A stretch of DNA of 64,000 nt, from NCBI GenBank assembly GCA_029449235.1, contig JANATG010000015.1, positions 124,001 to 188,000 of the forward strand, read 5' to 3'. A program made the translations under genes and the position numbers. A model generated the notes under the pieces. It was given only the letters and a program-made list of their open reading frames with translations, was not told the DNA's origin and searched no databases. The first letter of the stretch is position 1; each line of letters begins with the position of its first letter. Source of the DNA: Linnemannia schmuckeri (lineage: Eukaryota > Mortierellomycota > Mortierellomycetes > Mortierellales > Mortierellaceae). This document shows, piece after piece, positions 11,463 to 22,938 of this stretch.

Positions 11463-12212
11463 GCACCAATTCATACCTTATTTTTCTCCTTCTCCTCCTT
11501 TTCCTCCTCATGAAATATACGATTTCGGAAAGGGAACATGTTGGTTCAATTGAAATAACCGGCACTTCATGTTCCTGTCTTCCATTACCCTCCTCATCCC
11601 TACCTTCTTTCTCCTCCTCCTCCACTCCTCATCCAAGATAGCAAAAACAAATAATAGCTTTACAGGCAGCCATAGTTTGCACCTGTGCTTCTATTTTCAT
11701 CATCTCTAGACGTTTTTTTTTTTCTCTCATCGCCCAAAAAATAAACCCTCTTTCTTATTACCAGAAACTTGCTTTTCATAATATTATATCCCTCATTGAC
11801 ATGGCGTATGTGTTGTGTTGTACTGAGTGCTGACAAGGTGTGAAATTGTCAGTGTCGATGTTTGTTGACAGCAGCCAATAAGAAAAAAGCCGCAAAATGT
11901 CTTCCAGAGGGTCGCTGTCAAAATCAAATTCTGAATATCACTCTCACAAAAATCAACAACCGAAAGGGTACTCCTAACTCTCTGACTCTTTCTCTCTCTC
12001 TTTCTCCCTTCCTTCCCCTCTTTCCCTTGCTTACCCACCACCCATCAAACCATCGCCACCCCTCCCCCTTTCGCTCTGTCCACACGCCCTGTCTTCCCTA
12101 ATCTCATCGCTGCTTCTTCACCCCTTTACCTATTGCATACTTATATACTTTCCGCCACGATCAACAACAGCAACAACAACTACATACTGTCATCACCCTC
12201 GCTCGCTTAACA
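11463..12212. other. Intergenic, NDUFS8 3' flank / homeobox 5' leader
   Basis: About 750 bases, no gene seen. The first part holds T/C-rich 3'-flank sequence; the part from about 11970 is a C/T-rich leader ending in ACAACAGCAACAACAAC before the homeobox start. Confidence 0.45.
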
Positions 12213-14993
12213 ATGGCCGTGGCAAAGCGATTCTCCCCCCTCATCCTCTTCTCAGACTCACAATCGTCTTCTTCGACTATACCCGGCCATGCAGCACAAC
12301 AACAACAAGCCCGTCACCTGAGAATCCCTTCTTCCTATGAGCACGACCCTCTCTCAGAAAGGGACCGAGACTCGCGTCGCATGCTGCCACCTATCTCCTC
12401 TCTGCATCAACAGCAAACGTCTTCGCAGACAGACATGGACATGGATATCGACACCGAAGACTCATCACAAACACAACGCCTAGCGGCCACTTCGATGCTG
12501 GATAAACACAGTGCACCATCATCCAATGGTCCCCAGGCGCTGGAGGACTATCGGAATACCACCGACATTACAACACAACCCACAAATGCACATACTTCTG
12601 CATCCGAATCAACAAGTCGGCAGCACAGTCGCCGCCCTTCCTCCTCCACCAACAACAACTCAGACCAAAAATCTTCCTCTCCCATCAACATGTCGACCAC
12701 TACACGCCACCAGGATCAAAACGAAACATCCTCTTCTTCCTTGTTCTCGGGGGCAATTGTATCGCCTCCTTCGTCGTACTCTTCAAACGCCTCGTCGGCA
12801 ATGGATGCCCTCGCAAAGACATTGTCTCCTGCCCGAGTCGATATTCACCGCAAGAGGATTCAGCGGATGCTTCAGCAGAACAGTTTGCTCTGGTGGGAGT
12901 TGGTTCGGTATACCCGTAATCTTGAGCGGAGTGAACGAGAGCTGGAACGAGAAAAGGAGCAGGAGGAGTCTTCTATTTTAGCAGCATCATCAGGAACAGC
13001 TACATCTGTAGGGACAACAACGCCCCGAGGGTTGCACCACTACCACCACCATCATCACCATCATCACCACCACCCGTCTTTGCCGCCACTACATCCTCAG
13101 CAGCAGGCATTGTCCAGGACCATGGCCGCATCGTCCAAGGGCAGTAGCAACAGTCGCTCTCAGAGCCGTTCCCACCCGTACGACTCGATCGTACATCGTG
13201 ACCAAAACTACTCGACACAACGGCCGAGATGGCATACGGCTGAGACAGTAGACTACCGGAGATTTGATGGGCCCAACTCGTCTCATATGGATCAAGATGA
13301 CTATACCGAGGAAGGAGCAGGGACAGGGGCGGGAGCAGGAACGATGGAACCCGGTCGTGAAAGGCTTCCTTCAAAGTACTCTTCAGCGTCTCAATCGCCC
13401 TCGCCTGTATCGACACCGCCACCAAGTCAGCAGACTTTCGATACACCCATGTCCAAGCAATATGAAGAAGAACCCTTACAGGAGGAGTCATCGTCAGCGC
13501 CTCAGTACCATCGCGAATATTACCCGCACTCTCGGCGGCATAAGCATCATCAGGAAGGCCGGTCGTCTTACTCTGCTTATCCATCACATCAGCAGGACCA
13601 CTACCAGCCTCACCAACGCCGTCGATATGATTCAGAAGCCTCCTCGCACCGATACCCAGCACATCTACCTTCGGCACCACCACCACCACCATCACCACAT
13701 CCAGACTGTCGTTATGACTCGGGTAGCGCAACCCCAACGACGTCAAGCTCAAAACGGCTGCCTCCGATGGATTCCAACAAGATTGATGCGGCTCTAAATG
13801 GTGCATTGAATGCGGTGCATTCCTCAGGACCATCCTCGACTGCCTCCTCGCCAAGGTCTCGGGAGATCTCTTCAACCTCAACTGTTCATCAGAAGCCTCA
13901 TCACCGAGGACAGTCGGATCTTCGCTATCATTCGTCTTATCTCACATCATCGCATCATGAACCTGCAACACCTCTTGTTCACCAGCAACAGCAACAAACT
14001 TTATCTACATCTTTTGGTCCACGACGAACCGCTCCTTCGCCGTCCGAGTTTCCTCCGCACAGTCACCATGACCTTCATCACCAGCATCCCCAGCATTCCT
14101 CTCACAACCCACACCAACCCTTAACGTCAAGACCCTCAGCATCGCCTCACCCTAAGATCGAACCTCTGCCACGACCTGTGCCCGTGAAGCCAGCATCATT
14201 TGTCTCTCCATCCGCAATGTCCTCGATTTCACCAGCACCGCCACAACATCATTCAATGGCCCCCTCGGCTTTGGCTTCTAACTCACCTGTAGCAAGGACG
14301 ACACCGCCGACTGCATTCGCAGCTGTAGCAACAACAGGAGGCCATCACAGCCACCATATCCGAAGCACCGATCCCGCCGCTGCAGCACCAACAACATCAT
14401 CCACAACACATGCAGGACCATCAGGAGGCGCATCATCTTCCACTCACGCAGATCCCAACAGTAACAGCAATGGAAATAACGTCGACCCCAACAGAAAGCG
14501 CAGAGGCAATCTCCCCAAATCCGTCACCTCTGTCCTGAAATCATGGTTAGTTCAGAACGCGATCCACCCATACCCGACTGAGGAAGAGAAGATGCGACTC
14601 TCTGAGGCTACACAACTGTCCATGAACCAGATCAGTAACTGGTTCATCAATGCTCGTCGGAGGATTCTGCAACCTATTCTTCACGAGGCTGCGGCGGCTG
14701 CTGTGGCTGGAACGGATGCGCCCGTCGAGAATGTGTTGATCGTCAGGAAGGGCAAGGGGTCGAGGATGCATGTAGAGATGGAGGGTGTTGTTTCGAGTCA
14801 TCCTGGAGGAGGACCTAGTTCTGTGCACCCCCAACATCACCACCCGGCTGGTCACAACCACCACCACCATAACGAGTCCGAGTCAAACGAGGAAAGTGCT
14901 TCCCTCGCGCCTGTCAAGTCTGCCTCCCATTCAAGTTCTCCACAACCTCAACCCCACAACGAGAGCCAGCCTCAACCCATCCTGAGCTCTTAA
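12213..14993 (+). CDS. TALE-class homeodomain transcription factor
   Basis: Single exon, 926 aa. The homeodomain lies near residues 757-825: RGNLPKSVTSVLKSWLVQNA, then HPYPTEEEKMRLSEATQLS, then recognition helix NQISNWFINARRRI. The PYP insertion between helices 1 and 2 marks the TALE/KN class, and the Asn of WFINARRR is the invariant DNA-contacting residue. The N-terminal 750 residues are low-complexity, rich in Ser, His, Gln and Pro, with a histidine run near residues 275-288 and a polyproline run near 490. A short helical segment (MLQQNSLLWWELVRYTRNLE, about residues 217-237) is the only ordered-looking part upstream and may bind a partner. Fungal TALE factors often act in development or mating; no specific role is inferred here. 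Confidence 0.9.
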   Translation: MAVAKRFSPLILFSDSQSSSSTIPGHAAQQQQARHLRIPSSYEHDPLSERDRDSRRMLPPISSLHQQQTSSQTDMDMDIDTEDSSQTQRLAATSMLDKHSAPSSNGPQALEDYRNTTDITTQPTNAHTSASESTSRQHSRRPSSSTNNNSDQKSSSPINMSTTTRHQDQNETSSSSLFSGAIVSPPSSYSSNASSAMDALAKTLSPARVDIHRKRIQRMLQQNSLLWWELVRYTRNLERSERELEREKEQEESSILAASSGTATSVGTTTPRGLHHYHHHHHHHHHHPSLPPLHPQQQALSRTMAASSKGSSNSRSQSRSHPYDSIVHRDQNYSTQRPRWHTAETVDYRRFDGPNSSHMDQDDYTEEGAGTGAGAGTMEPGRERLPSKYSSASQSPSPVSTPPPSQQTFDTPMSKQYEEEPLQEESSSAPQYHREYYPHSRRHKHHQEGRSSYSAYPSHQQDHYQPHQRRRYDSEASSHRYPAHLPSAPPPPPSPHPDCRYDSGSATPTTSSSKRLPPMDSNKIDAALNGALNAVHSSGPSSTASSPRSREISSTSTVHQKPHHRGQSDLRYHSSYLTSSHHEPATPLVHQQQQQTLSTSFGPRRTAPSPSEFPPHSHHDLHHQHPQHSSHNPHQPLTSRPSASPHPKIEPLPRPVPVKPASFVSPSAMSSISPAPPQHHSMAPSALASNSPVARTTPPTAFAAVATTGGHHSHHIRSTDPAAAAPTTSSTTHAGPSGGASSSTHADPNSNSNGNNVDPNRKRRGNLPKSVTSVLKSWLVQNAIHPYPTEEEKMRLSEATQLSMNQISNWFINARRRILQPILHEAAAAAVAGTDAPVENVLIVRKGKGSRMHVEMEGVVSSHPGGGPSSVHPQHHHPAGHNHHHHNESESNEESASLAPVKSASHSSSPQPQPHNESQPQPILSS

Positions 14994-15084
14994 TAAAACA
15001 AGATTTCCATGTTTTTCTTGATGAAAATTGTAAACATGTCTATTGTTTTATTGTTTGGAGAAAGAAAGAAACGAAATAAGATAG
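14994..15084. terminator. Compact convergent 3' region, homeobox / TCF25
   Basis: Only 91 bases separate the two stop codons. AATAAA at 14992-14997 overlaps the homeobox stop codon and may be its poly(A) signal, so the transcripts probably overlap tail to tail. Confidence 0.45.
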
Positions 15085-18000
15085 CTACTCAAAAGCGGCA
15101 GGATCATAAGGCTCCCAACCATCATCACCATCAGGTCCAAAAGCCTGATCTTCATCACTATACTCGTCACCTTCCTCTCCTTCCTGTCCATCATCATACT
15201 CGTCAGAATCATAGGCCTCATGCGGTAACTGGTGAGCCAAGGTCTCCATGAACTGGCGACTCTCCTCAGCCGAGAGAATTGCCTCGTCTCCAAGACCGTC
15301 CGTCGTATCGGCGTCAATCGCGTCTGCACGTGCCCCGAAACCAAGCATCCTCATCAATGCCGTCACAGATTGGACCACTGATGCAGGTTCAGATACTAAA
15401 GCTCCTCCAGCCTCTTCCTCTTCCTCCCCAACAACATCCGTTACTCCGGCTCCTGTCCCGGGTACCGCTGCTGCTGTTGTCTCTCCAGGGAAAGCACCAG
15501 GCACAACTCCCTCACCCGCAGGCTGCCTTCGAGTTCTAAGCATCTGAACAGCCTCAGCGATCTGTCGCAACTGATCGTCTGCCAGCCCCGCAGCTCCCAC
15601 AGCATCGGCAGCACCGGCAGCTCCAGCGCCAGCCGCAGCAATCCCACCACCTCCTCCTCCACGGAGGCGTCGAACCACCTCCTCCAACACACTCTGCGCC
15701 GCATCCCGCGCACCACCCATCAATCCACCTCTCCTCTGAGCCTCAAACCGCTCCTCATAAACATTCCGGGATCCAGTCGGTGGCAGAGGGTCGTGCATAT
15801 GCATCGTCGAGTTGACGATACGTTCGGGCAAGTACCGCGCAAGGGTGTTGAAATCTGAGATCAAGACATGACGACAGACACGGAGCGAGAACTTCCAAGA
15901 GTCGGATGAATCTATTGCCGACGACTCAGTGATAGTATCTGACTCGAGAGAACCGTCGGGTCCATAGTTCAAGACGGGAGCCTTGGAGTTTTCGGCGGCT
16001 GTCAGTTTTGTCAACAAGGCATTTGCCTCCTGAACGTCGGGATCGTTCCTGTTACTGAAACGTGATTGCACGCACGTCTTGACATTCGTCTTGAGCCATG
16101 AAATAACCTATGAGGATGCAAAATGGAAAGCACGTGTAATCAGTTTACAATTCTTGAACTCCTATGCAGCCGCATCAAGTCAGTCAGTGTCAATGCAGTA
16201 CTTATTCTCACCTCAGGCTCCTTCCAGAGAGCAAAATTTCTGGAGACAAAGAGATGAATGTAGAGATCGAGGATCTTAGGGAGGCTATTGTCATATTTCA
16301 ATCAGACCAATATGAGTACTAGTGTCAATTGCTTTTCAGTCTCTTGTGTGACATTATAAAAAAAAGTGCATACCGGTATGGTCAAATGTACTTACTCAAC
16401 GGTGGGATAGAAGGCAGCTTCTCCTGACATCTCAGAGTCGACACTGAAGGAACCCTGGTCGGCCAGAAGAGGTACGGCAGATGGGAACAAGAGAATAGCC
16501 CTCTGCAGCAGCTTGGAGCTCTCGTCATGAGGTTTGCCCTGAGCAGCCTCCAAATGGAACTGGGTCAAAGCCATCGAGTACGCAAAGTTGGGCAGCTGGC
16601 TCAGACCATGTTCCTCTTGTAGCCTCTCATACAACTTTTGCAAGTAGACGTACTCCTGAGCCTTCAATGCGAAAAAGTCGATCGACAGCAACGATCCCAG
16701 TTCGTCATGCTTGGGGTCTAGGCTGAGAAGCAGTTTGTTGAACTCGAATGCGGTGCGCCAGCATCCACGTCGTCCCAAGAATTGAATGTGGCGATGAAGC
16801 GCCAAGAAGAAGGATCGATTCTCAACCTCCTGGAAACTCAACCGCACACCTCCTGACGCGATGTTGAACAGACTGTGGAAGCTCTTTTCGAAAGCAAATA
16901 ACGCTTGTTCTATACACGAGAAAGCGTAAGCTCTTGTAAGTGATTTTCAAGAAAGCCAACAAAAAAATTGACATGGGACTAAATTGAGCAAGAACTAAAA
17001 TCGCATACCAATGAATTCGCCTGCAAGACTATTGTCGCCATTGTGCTTGCTGACTTCTGACAACTGCAGCAAACTGTCAATGTGGAAAGGGCTTTCACGA
17101 AGAAGCGCCACCAAGTTGTTGGGATCTATAAGTCAAGACATAGTTTCACACTTAATATCGCAACATAGTATCCTATTTAGCATGCCAAGGCCAAGGCCAT
17201 TGGTCGCAGTCTCTCCAACGTACCATATGAAGCAACAGCGGCGAGGAACTTGAGTTGAGTTCTCTGGTAGTATTCCGAATGTACAACCTTAAAGGTGGTG
17301 ATCTTCTCCTTCTCGTCCTGATCAACAATCTCCATGCTCAACCCCGATGCCTTGCGGACAGGCCAGGTTCCTCTGGGCTGAGCCAACAACGCTTTCTTGG
17401 CAACCTTGGCATATCGCCGGTCCTTGATCTCTGAGTTGACAACACGAGCGCCGAACATCTTTTTCATTTCTGCGTCTGCATCCAAGAACCGGGTATCGAC
17501 AGCCAACAACTGATTCAGTGGCGTGACAGTTGCTTTGCGAGATGTCTCTCCTTCTGTCGACAATGATCCCAACCTATGTCAGTGAGGATATGACTGAGTG
17601 TGAGGTTCAGAAGCAAGCGGCAACAAATTGAAGATACAAGGGTATACATAGCCAAGTGTCACGTACTGTTGGTTCACCTGCTGAAGACTCCTTTCAAATT
17701 CTTCGACGCTCATCTCCTCCATGGACTTGACAACAGCCTTGCCCTTTTTCTTCTTTTTGTTCTTAGATTTGGCGGCAGCTCCTGATTGTGCTTCGTCGGA
17801 GACGGGCGAAATGACAGTCTCCTCTGCTCCTGCATTTGCCGTTGTGCTGTCATCCTCGTTGTCCTGAAGAGCGTCGAATGGGTTGGAGGCAGTAGATGCG
17901 GCAGCCTTCTTTTTCTTCTTGTTCTTTTTCTTTTTGCTAGCGGAGGTGGCTACAGGTGCCTAGGAGTGTATCCAATGTCGAAAAGTCGTCGAAGATTAGT

Positions 18001-18478
18001 CTTCAATGCCATTTGCAGCCTTGTCATCTCACGGGTAAGCGCGTTATCGTTTGACGAAAGGTTGCGAAAACATACGGCTGGCTCCTTTTCTTCCTCTGAC
18101 TCTGCGTCATCCTGATCGCCCTCATCAAGCTATTGAGTACATGAATCAATATAAATGCTAAAGGGGTTAATATCTGCTGCACAACAAGTATTACACAGAG
18201 TATTAATTGAGCGGGCAATTTATGTGATTGGCTTGCTATTCGAAGTATAGAAGAGAAAATATGTAGATTGAAGCATAGATTACCAACATAAACAGATTCC
18301 TTGCTGGTGGTCGTTTAGGAATATAGTCGTCTTCCTCCTCTTCCTCGTTATCTTCGCGGTCTTCCTGGTGGTCTTCGCCTTCAGTGTCCTTGGTGGCGTT
18401 GTTGAGTAGTTCGATGTCTTTCATTGGTGTAGGTCCGTTTGAGTCCCGGAGGAGTTTTTTCATGGCGCGGCTTGACAT
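15085..18478 (-). CDS. TCF25: TCF25 / Rqc1 homologue (ribosome quality control)
   Basis: Eight exons: 18478-18284, 18129-18076, 17959-17667, 17573-17224, 17125-17009, 16909-16396, 16284-16212 and 16107-15085; all phases agree, giving 872 aa. The N-terminus (MSSRAMKKLLRD) is followed by acidic and poly-lysine tracts. The conserved TCF25 core includes DPNNLVALLRESPFHIDSLL, VENRSFFLALHRHIQFLGRR, LSQLPNFAYSMAL and NFALWKEPE, in the same order as in human TCF25. Yeast Rqc1 works with Ltn1 and Rqc2 on stalled 60S subunits, so a role in nascent-chain quality control is inferred. The acidic C-terminus resembles the human tail but is preceded by a long Ala/Gly-rich insert that makes this protein about 200 residues longer than human TCF25. 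Its 3' end is 91 bases from the homeobox stop; its start is divergent from the SET gene. Confidence 0.93.
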
Positions 18479-18780
18479 GGCGGCAGAGTGTGAAGGGTTG
18501 AAGAGTCTATATAAGAGATGAGGGTTGCTGCGGACGATCCGAGGGATGAGTAACGAAAAGAACGACGACGAACAAAAGTTCTACGATGGCGGTTGCTTGA
18601 ATGGAGCGCTGGAGTACACTGTAGCTTTGCCTGCAGCACATGCGATGATTGACAATCGGGGACTGCTTCTCCTTGTTCAATGGACAAATATTTTTTCGAC
18701 CGTTGTCCGAACCATCAACAGTTTTGATCACCTCACTCGTCCAAAGAAAGCATTTATCCAGGAGAACAGAAGATATCCTC
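18479..18780. promoter_or_regulatory. Divergent promoter, TCF25 / SET protein
   Basis: 302 bases between two outward start codons. The plus-strand frame of the SET gene stays open upstream to about 18649, but that extension has no conserved sequence, so I treat it as leader. Confidence 0.5.
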
Positions 18781-19287
18781 ATGGAACCCGTCCGGCTATT
18801 CAACCAGACCACTATGCAGATCCAGGACTGTGGTGCAAAGGGACGCGGCGTCGTCACAACTGTCGTTGTCCCCGCCCACACCGTCATCGACATTTCACCC
18901 ATCCTACTCTTCCCCTCCGAAGAATACTCAACCCACGGCCAGTACACTCAACTCGACCATTATACCTATCGCTGGAAAGGAGGCATGGCCCTCGCCCTCG
19001 GACTCGGCAGCATGTTCAACCACTCCTCTACGCCCAATGTGGGTTTCCAGCGGGATATTGACAATGGTCTGATCCGCTACTCGACCTTGCGAGAGATTCA
19101 AGTTGGCGAGGAGCTCTGTATTTCTTATGGACCCAATCTTTGGTTTCCAGATATGGAGGACCCTCAGGGTCAGAACAACAGCGGTGGGGCCACCAAAGAG
19201 CCTGTGGATGATAGTGAAGACGAAACAGTAGAGTCGTTCTTTTCCCGGATACAGCTCTCCGACGACGACAGCAACTCATCCAATTAA
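18781..19287 (+). CDS. Small SET-domain protein, putative lysine methyltransferase
   Basis: An intronless gene of 168 aa made almost wholly of a SET domain. GAKGRGVVTT near the N-terminus is the first cofactor-binding strand, FNHSSTPNVGF (from about residue 79) contains the NHSxxPN catalytic-pocket motif, and GEELCISYG (about 109-117) ends with the conserved Tyr. No pre-SET or post-SET cysteines are seen. An acidic Ser/Asp tail follows. Small stand-alone SET proteins of this kind occur in many fungi and their substrates are mostly unknown. I use the ATG just before the SET fold; an in-frame upstream extension exists but is not conserved-looking. A 30-base A run begins 14 bases after the stop. 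Confidence 0.82.
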   Translation: MEPVRLFNQTTMQIQDCGAKGRGVVTTVVVPAHTVIDISPILLFPSEEYSTHGQYTQLDHYTYRWKGGMALALGLGSMFNHSSTPNVGFQRDIDNGLIRYSTLREIQVGEELCISYGPNLWFPDMEDPQGQNNSGGATKEPVDDSEDETVESFFSRIQLSDDDSNSSN

Positions 19288-19298
19288 TAGACAACCGC

Positions 19299-19301
<3 letters not shown>

Positions 19302-19331
<30 letters not shown>
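19302..19331. repeat. A30 homopolymer just downstream of SET stop
   Basis: Thirty consecutive A residues begin 14 bases after the SET stop codon. It may be an ordinary intergenic homopolymer, like others in the window, or a trace of retroposition. Confidence 0.9.
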
Positions 19332-19334
<3 letters not shown>

Positions 19335-19984
19335 GCAACAGAACATCCGATTCGGGACAATACAGCCCGCGCAATGCAACAACATTCACAAAGAGAATGA
19401 CGATACATTCATTGATGCAGGAGTACAAAGACGTTATCTTGCAAAGGAGAAGGGATGATTTGGATTTGCCAACTTGTTTTTTGTTGTTCCCACGGCTGAA
19501 TCCTTTCTGTTGTTGCTTGTGGTTCTGTATGCAGCGTACAATGGATGTTATGTCGGTTGCTTAGGTCGAGTCGACACAAAAAAGGGAACGATTTTTAGCT
19601 CTCCAATTGTGCCTTTCCTTTTTGTTCAATTGCTCACATTGTCGACGGAGCGGGAGGATCGATGGATTGGCGTTCGACGGAACCGTTTTCCAGAACAAAC
19701 AACAACAAAGACGGGAATGAGAGACACAAGGAGGCGAGGAGGGCATGGCGATAACAAGCAGAGGAGAGAGTGTGGTGAGGGTACAAGAGGAGGAGAGGGA
19801 GAGAAGGAAGAGGGATCAGTCTTGCTTATCTCCGCCTCATCGCATCACATATCGCTCTATTCACCCGCGCACCTTGTGTTGTTGTTCGTTTTCTTAACTG
19901 TGGATTGTTTTCTCGTCTCTGCAACCTCTTCCTTTCTTCTCTCACATACTTGCCACCTTCACACCAAACCAACTCCCATTCGCA
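19332..19984. other. Intergenic before the hydrolase gene
   Basis: About 650 bases with no supportable gene. The end (19850-19984) is a pyrimidine-rich leader, probably promoter and 5' UTR of the hydrolase gene. Confidence 0.4.
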
Positions 19985-21974
19985 ATGGCACACTCCATCA
20001 CCCATTCATTCAGCCGTGAACAAGACAACGCAACCCGGCTACACCTCTCTCCGCCTACAGCTGGGCACCACACAAGTTCACATCCCGCTCTCAGTCTCGC
20101 CTTCAAATTGCCAGCTATGCATCGCACTCAACCAGACAAATCCTCGCGTTCACCCCATCAACAACCCGCACAACCAATACAGTTTCCAAACGATATCGCG
20201 TCCATGGCCAAGCTAGGAGTGTTTGCCTCCGTATTCTTCCCTCCCGTCTCTGTCTTTATGTTCACCATGCTGCCTCTTGTTCTTGTTGGCGTTGGTATGT
20301 TATTAACGACGTTACAAATTCAAGGACTACAGAGACAAGCAAATTTTTCTTCCGTCAATACATTTTGCCACCAACCTTACCTATCAAACGCGTTTTCTTT
20401 TTTCCCCCTTTCACATTCAGTGGCTACCTTTTACGTGCTGACTTGGATCGTGTATGCTCAAACTGCAGCGCGACCATTGAAGTTCTCCAGCTTTCCTTGG
20501 GACCCTCGGAGGATTCTAAAGTTGAACCGGATCCTCTTCCTCTCTACTATCCCCACCAATATTTCACTCATCCCTGTCGCCTTTTCTCTGATCAAGTATC
20601 GTCTTTGGACAATGCGTGGCTCCCAGGGACTAATGTATGTTTTTTCCTTGTTTTGTTAATTCATTTGTTTGTTGCTCCGACGCTTTGACTCCGATAGAGA
20701 AAAAAAATGTTGCGCCACTCATTTTAAACCCTCCAAACTAACCATTCTCACAAATAGTGTCGATGTTCATTACAATTCAAAGCGACCTTACAAAACGCTA
20801 GATGTCCACGCTCCTGAGCTGACTACTCAACAGACAACTACTGCGACAGGAAAGCAGGCTGGCCGACCTGTTATCATTTTTATCTATGGAGGCGCTTGGT
20901 CATCAGGATCGAAGACAGTTTACACCCTTTTGGGTGCCCAACTGCGAGCGATGGGATATGTCGCAGTTATTCCCGACTACACTACCTTTCCACGCGGGCT
21001 ATCTAAGGAAATGGAGGAGGATGTTCAGATGGCTATCCAGTGGACCCAAAAGCATTGTGAGACCTACGGAGGAGACCCCAACCAGATTTATCTCATGGGG
21101 CACTCGGCCGGTGCCCACCTGTGCAGTTTGACGATCATCAAGGACTGTGTCCGGCAATGGATGAGTACAACCCAACAGGAGAGACAAGAGTTGATCAAGA
21201 AATCACCTGTTCTCGCGGGTCTTCTGCAAGAATACGCCTTTCAGGATAGGATGTCGTTGGAGACTGACAAGAGACTTGGACGATCCTTGCTGCGTCTTCG
21301 TGGGCTGATTCTTTGCTCTGGAGTGTACGACATCTCAGCGCATCTGGAGCATGAAAAGGTACGTGGCGTTGAGGAGGTTTCTGCCATGTCAAGAGTCATG
21401 GGCAACAGCCTGCTCTCCTTTGATATGAACTCGCCTTCCATGATTTTGCAAGAGATTGCTCGGACGTCATCCTCCCTGCTGTCCTCCACTCTGTCGGAGA
21501 CTTCATTGCCTGTCTTCGACGCGGTCAAGGTCAATGCTACTCAGGAAGGTAGCATGCAATCTGATGACCACTTGAGCCACTTTCGATCGCTGTTGCCTGA
21601 GAAGATACTGGTGGTTCACGGAGAGGACGACAGGACCGTCCCCGCGAGTTCATCGGTGCGTCTGCACAGCGCGCTTCAATCATTTACCCCATTCGATGCT
21701 GTGAGATTGCATGTCATTTCAAACATGATGCATCAAGCACCTATTGTAGGTAGGTTATTAGAAACAAAGATGTGAAGAAAGGACTCTCGCAAACGGTGGA
21801 AGGGACAAGTGCTTCGATCGCTATGCTCACCCGTATGCGTCTATTCTTTCTCCTCTTGATTCAATAGCTATCATGCCAAGTTTCAAGGCGGCGAGTCCGT
21901 TTGCACAACCGCTTGTACAACTCTACCACGACTTTATCGATGACAGCAGTAGCAATGCCTCCACTGTCATTTAG
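19985..21974 (+). CDS. Membrane-anchored alpha/beta-hydrolase, isoprenylcysteine methylesterase-like
   Basis: Four exons, 19985-20294, 20421-20634, 20758-21749 and 21868-21974, give 540 aa. Two or more hydrophobic segments near the N-terminus (SVFFPPVSVFMFTMLPLV, VATFYVLTWIVYAQ and ILFLSTIPTNISLIPVAFSL) suggest membrane anchoring. The catalytic domain follows: YGGAWSSGS near residue 217 as the oxyanion-hole loop, nucleophile Ser291 in GHSAGA, acid in HGEDDRTVP near 464, and His500 in MMHQAP. The entry YNSKRPYKTLDVHAP resembles isoprenylcysteine methylesterase (ICME) and related carboxylesterases, so hydrolysis of a small ester at a membrane is likely but the substrate is unknown. Start choice is uncertain: later in-frame ATGs at 20117 and 20204 would keep both the membrane and catalytic regions. 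Confidence 0.83.
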
Positions 21975-22938
21975 CCAAATAAAGATGTAGGACGAACAAC
22001 TACAAACTTTGGACTTTGTTTGGAGAGAAGTCTGCATTGGTCTTTCTGGAGTGACAAGTGGTCGTCTTAGTAACTCATGCGCAATAGCGTACATCGACAC
22101 TGAGGTAGTACAGCGGCCTGTCGTTTATTCTCTTTGTGAGTTGACATCCCTTCTGTCTTGTTTTTCACCCCTCCTTAGTCGCCGAGGGCAGGGCAGTTTT
22201 GGGTCACCATCCCCGTCCCCTTGTTTTTTATCCCTTTCATCTGTCTGTCGTACAATGGCATGCGTCTATACACTTTTGCATACATCCCTCCTTTCTTTTT
22301 CTCTCCCTCTATATCTCTACTATCCTTCCTGGGTGCATTCATGGTCTGACTTTCTTTTCTGTTCTCCATGAACATGAACCATCGCGCGCAAGAAGCAGGA
22401 GTGGACACCGCGGCACTTCCACTTGGCCATGTCCTTCCCTCACGCTTAGTTCAGTGCTGCTGCATTTTTCTCCACTGCTTTATCTTTTGCACGTTCATCG
22501 CCTTCCCTGTCTCTCACATTTTTTTTCTCACTCCTTCTCCACTTCTTTCTGCCATCCCAAGCATTGCATCCTTACCACCATACAGATAGTACTGTACTCC
22601 CGCAGCCTTCACTCTGCTTTGACAAACCAGGAACTTGCTTTCAACCACGCACATCCTTTTTCTCTGTTCTACTCTTATTCCCCGATTCGTCCTTCTTTTT
22701 ACGAACGAGGAAACAAACTCCTCATAATCTCATAATATTAATAACAAGGAATCGAAACACGGCGGCGTCAACCTATTCATCCGTTTCCCCCCTCTTTTTG
22801 CCTCATCCTATCCTCTTACCTTCTGTGCCCCTTCTTTCTTGCTCGGGCGGCAGTCCGTGGCTCATTTCTGCGTGTGTCCTTTAACCTTCCATTCTTTACC
22901 CTTGATCTGCCTTTCTTCTTTTTCCTTCTTTTGCGTTT
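21975..22938. other. Intergenic, may hide first exon of next gene
   Basis: About 960 bases of T/C-rich sequence with no clear gene. A pyrimidine tract at about 22897-22938 runs into TTTATGTCAG, a good 3' splice site, so an upstream exon of the following membrane-protein gene may lie here; I could not identify one with confidence. Confidence 0.4.
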
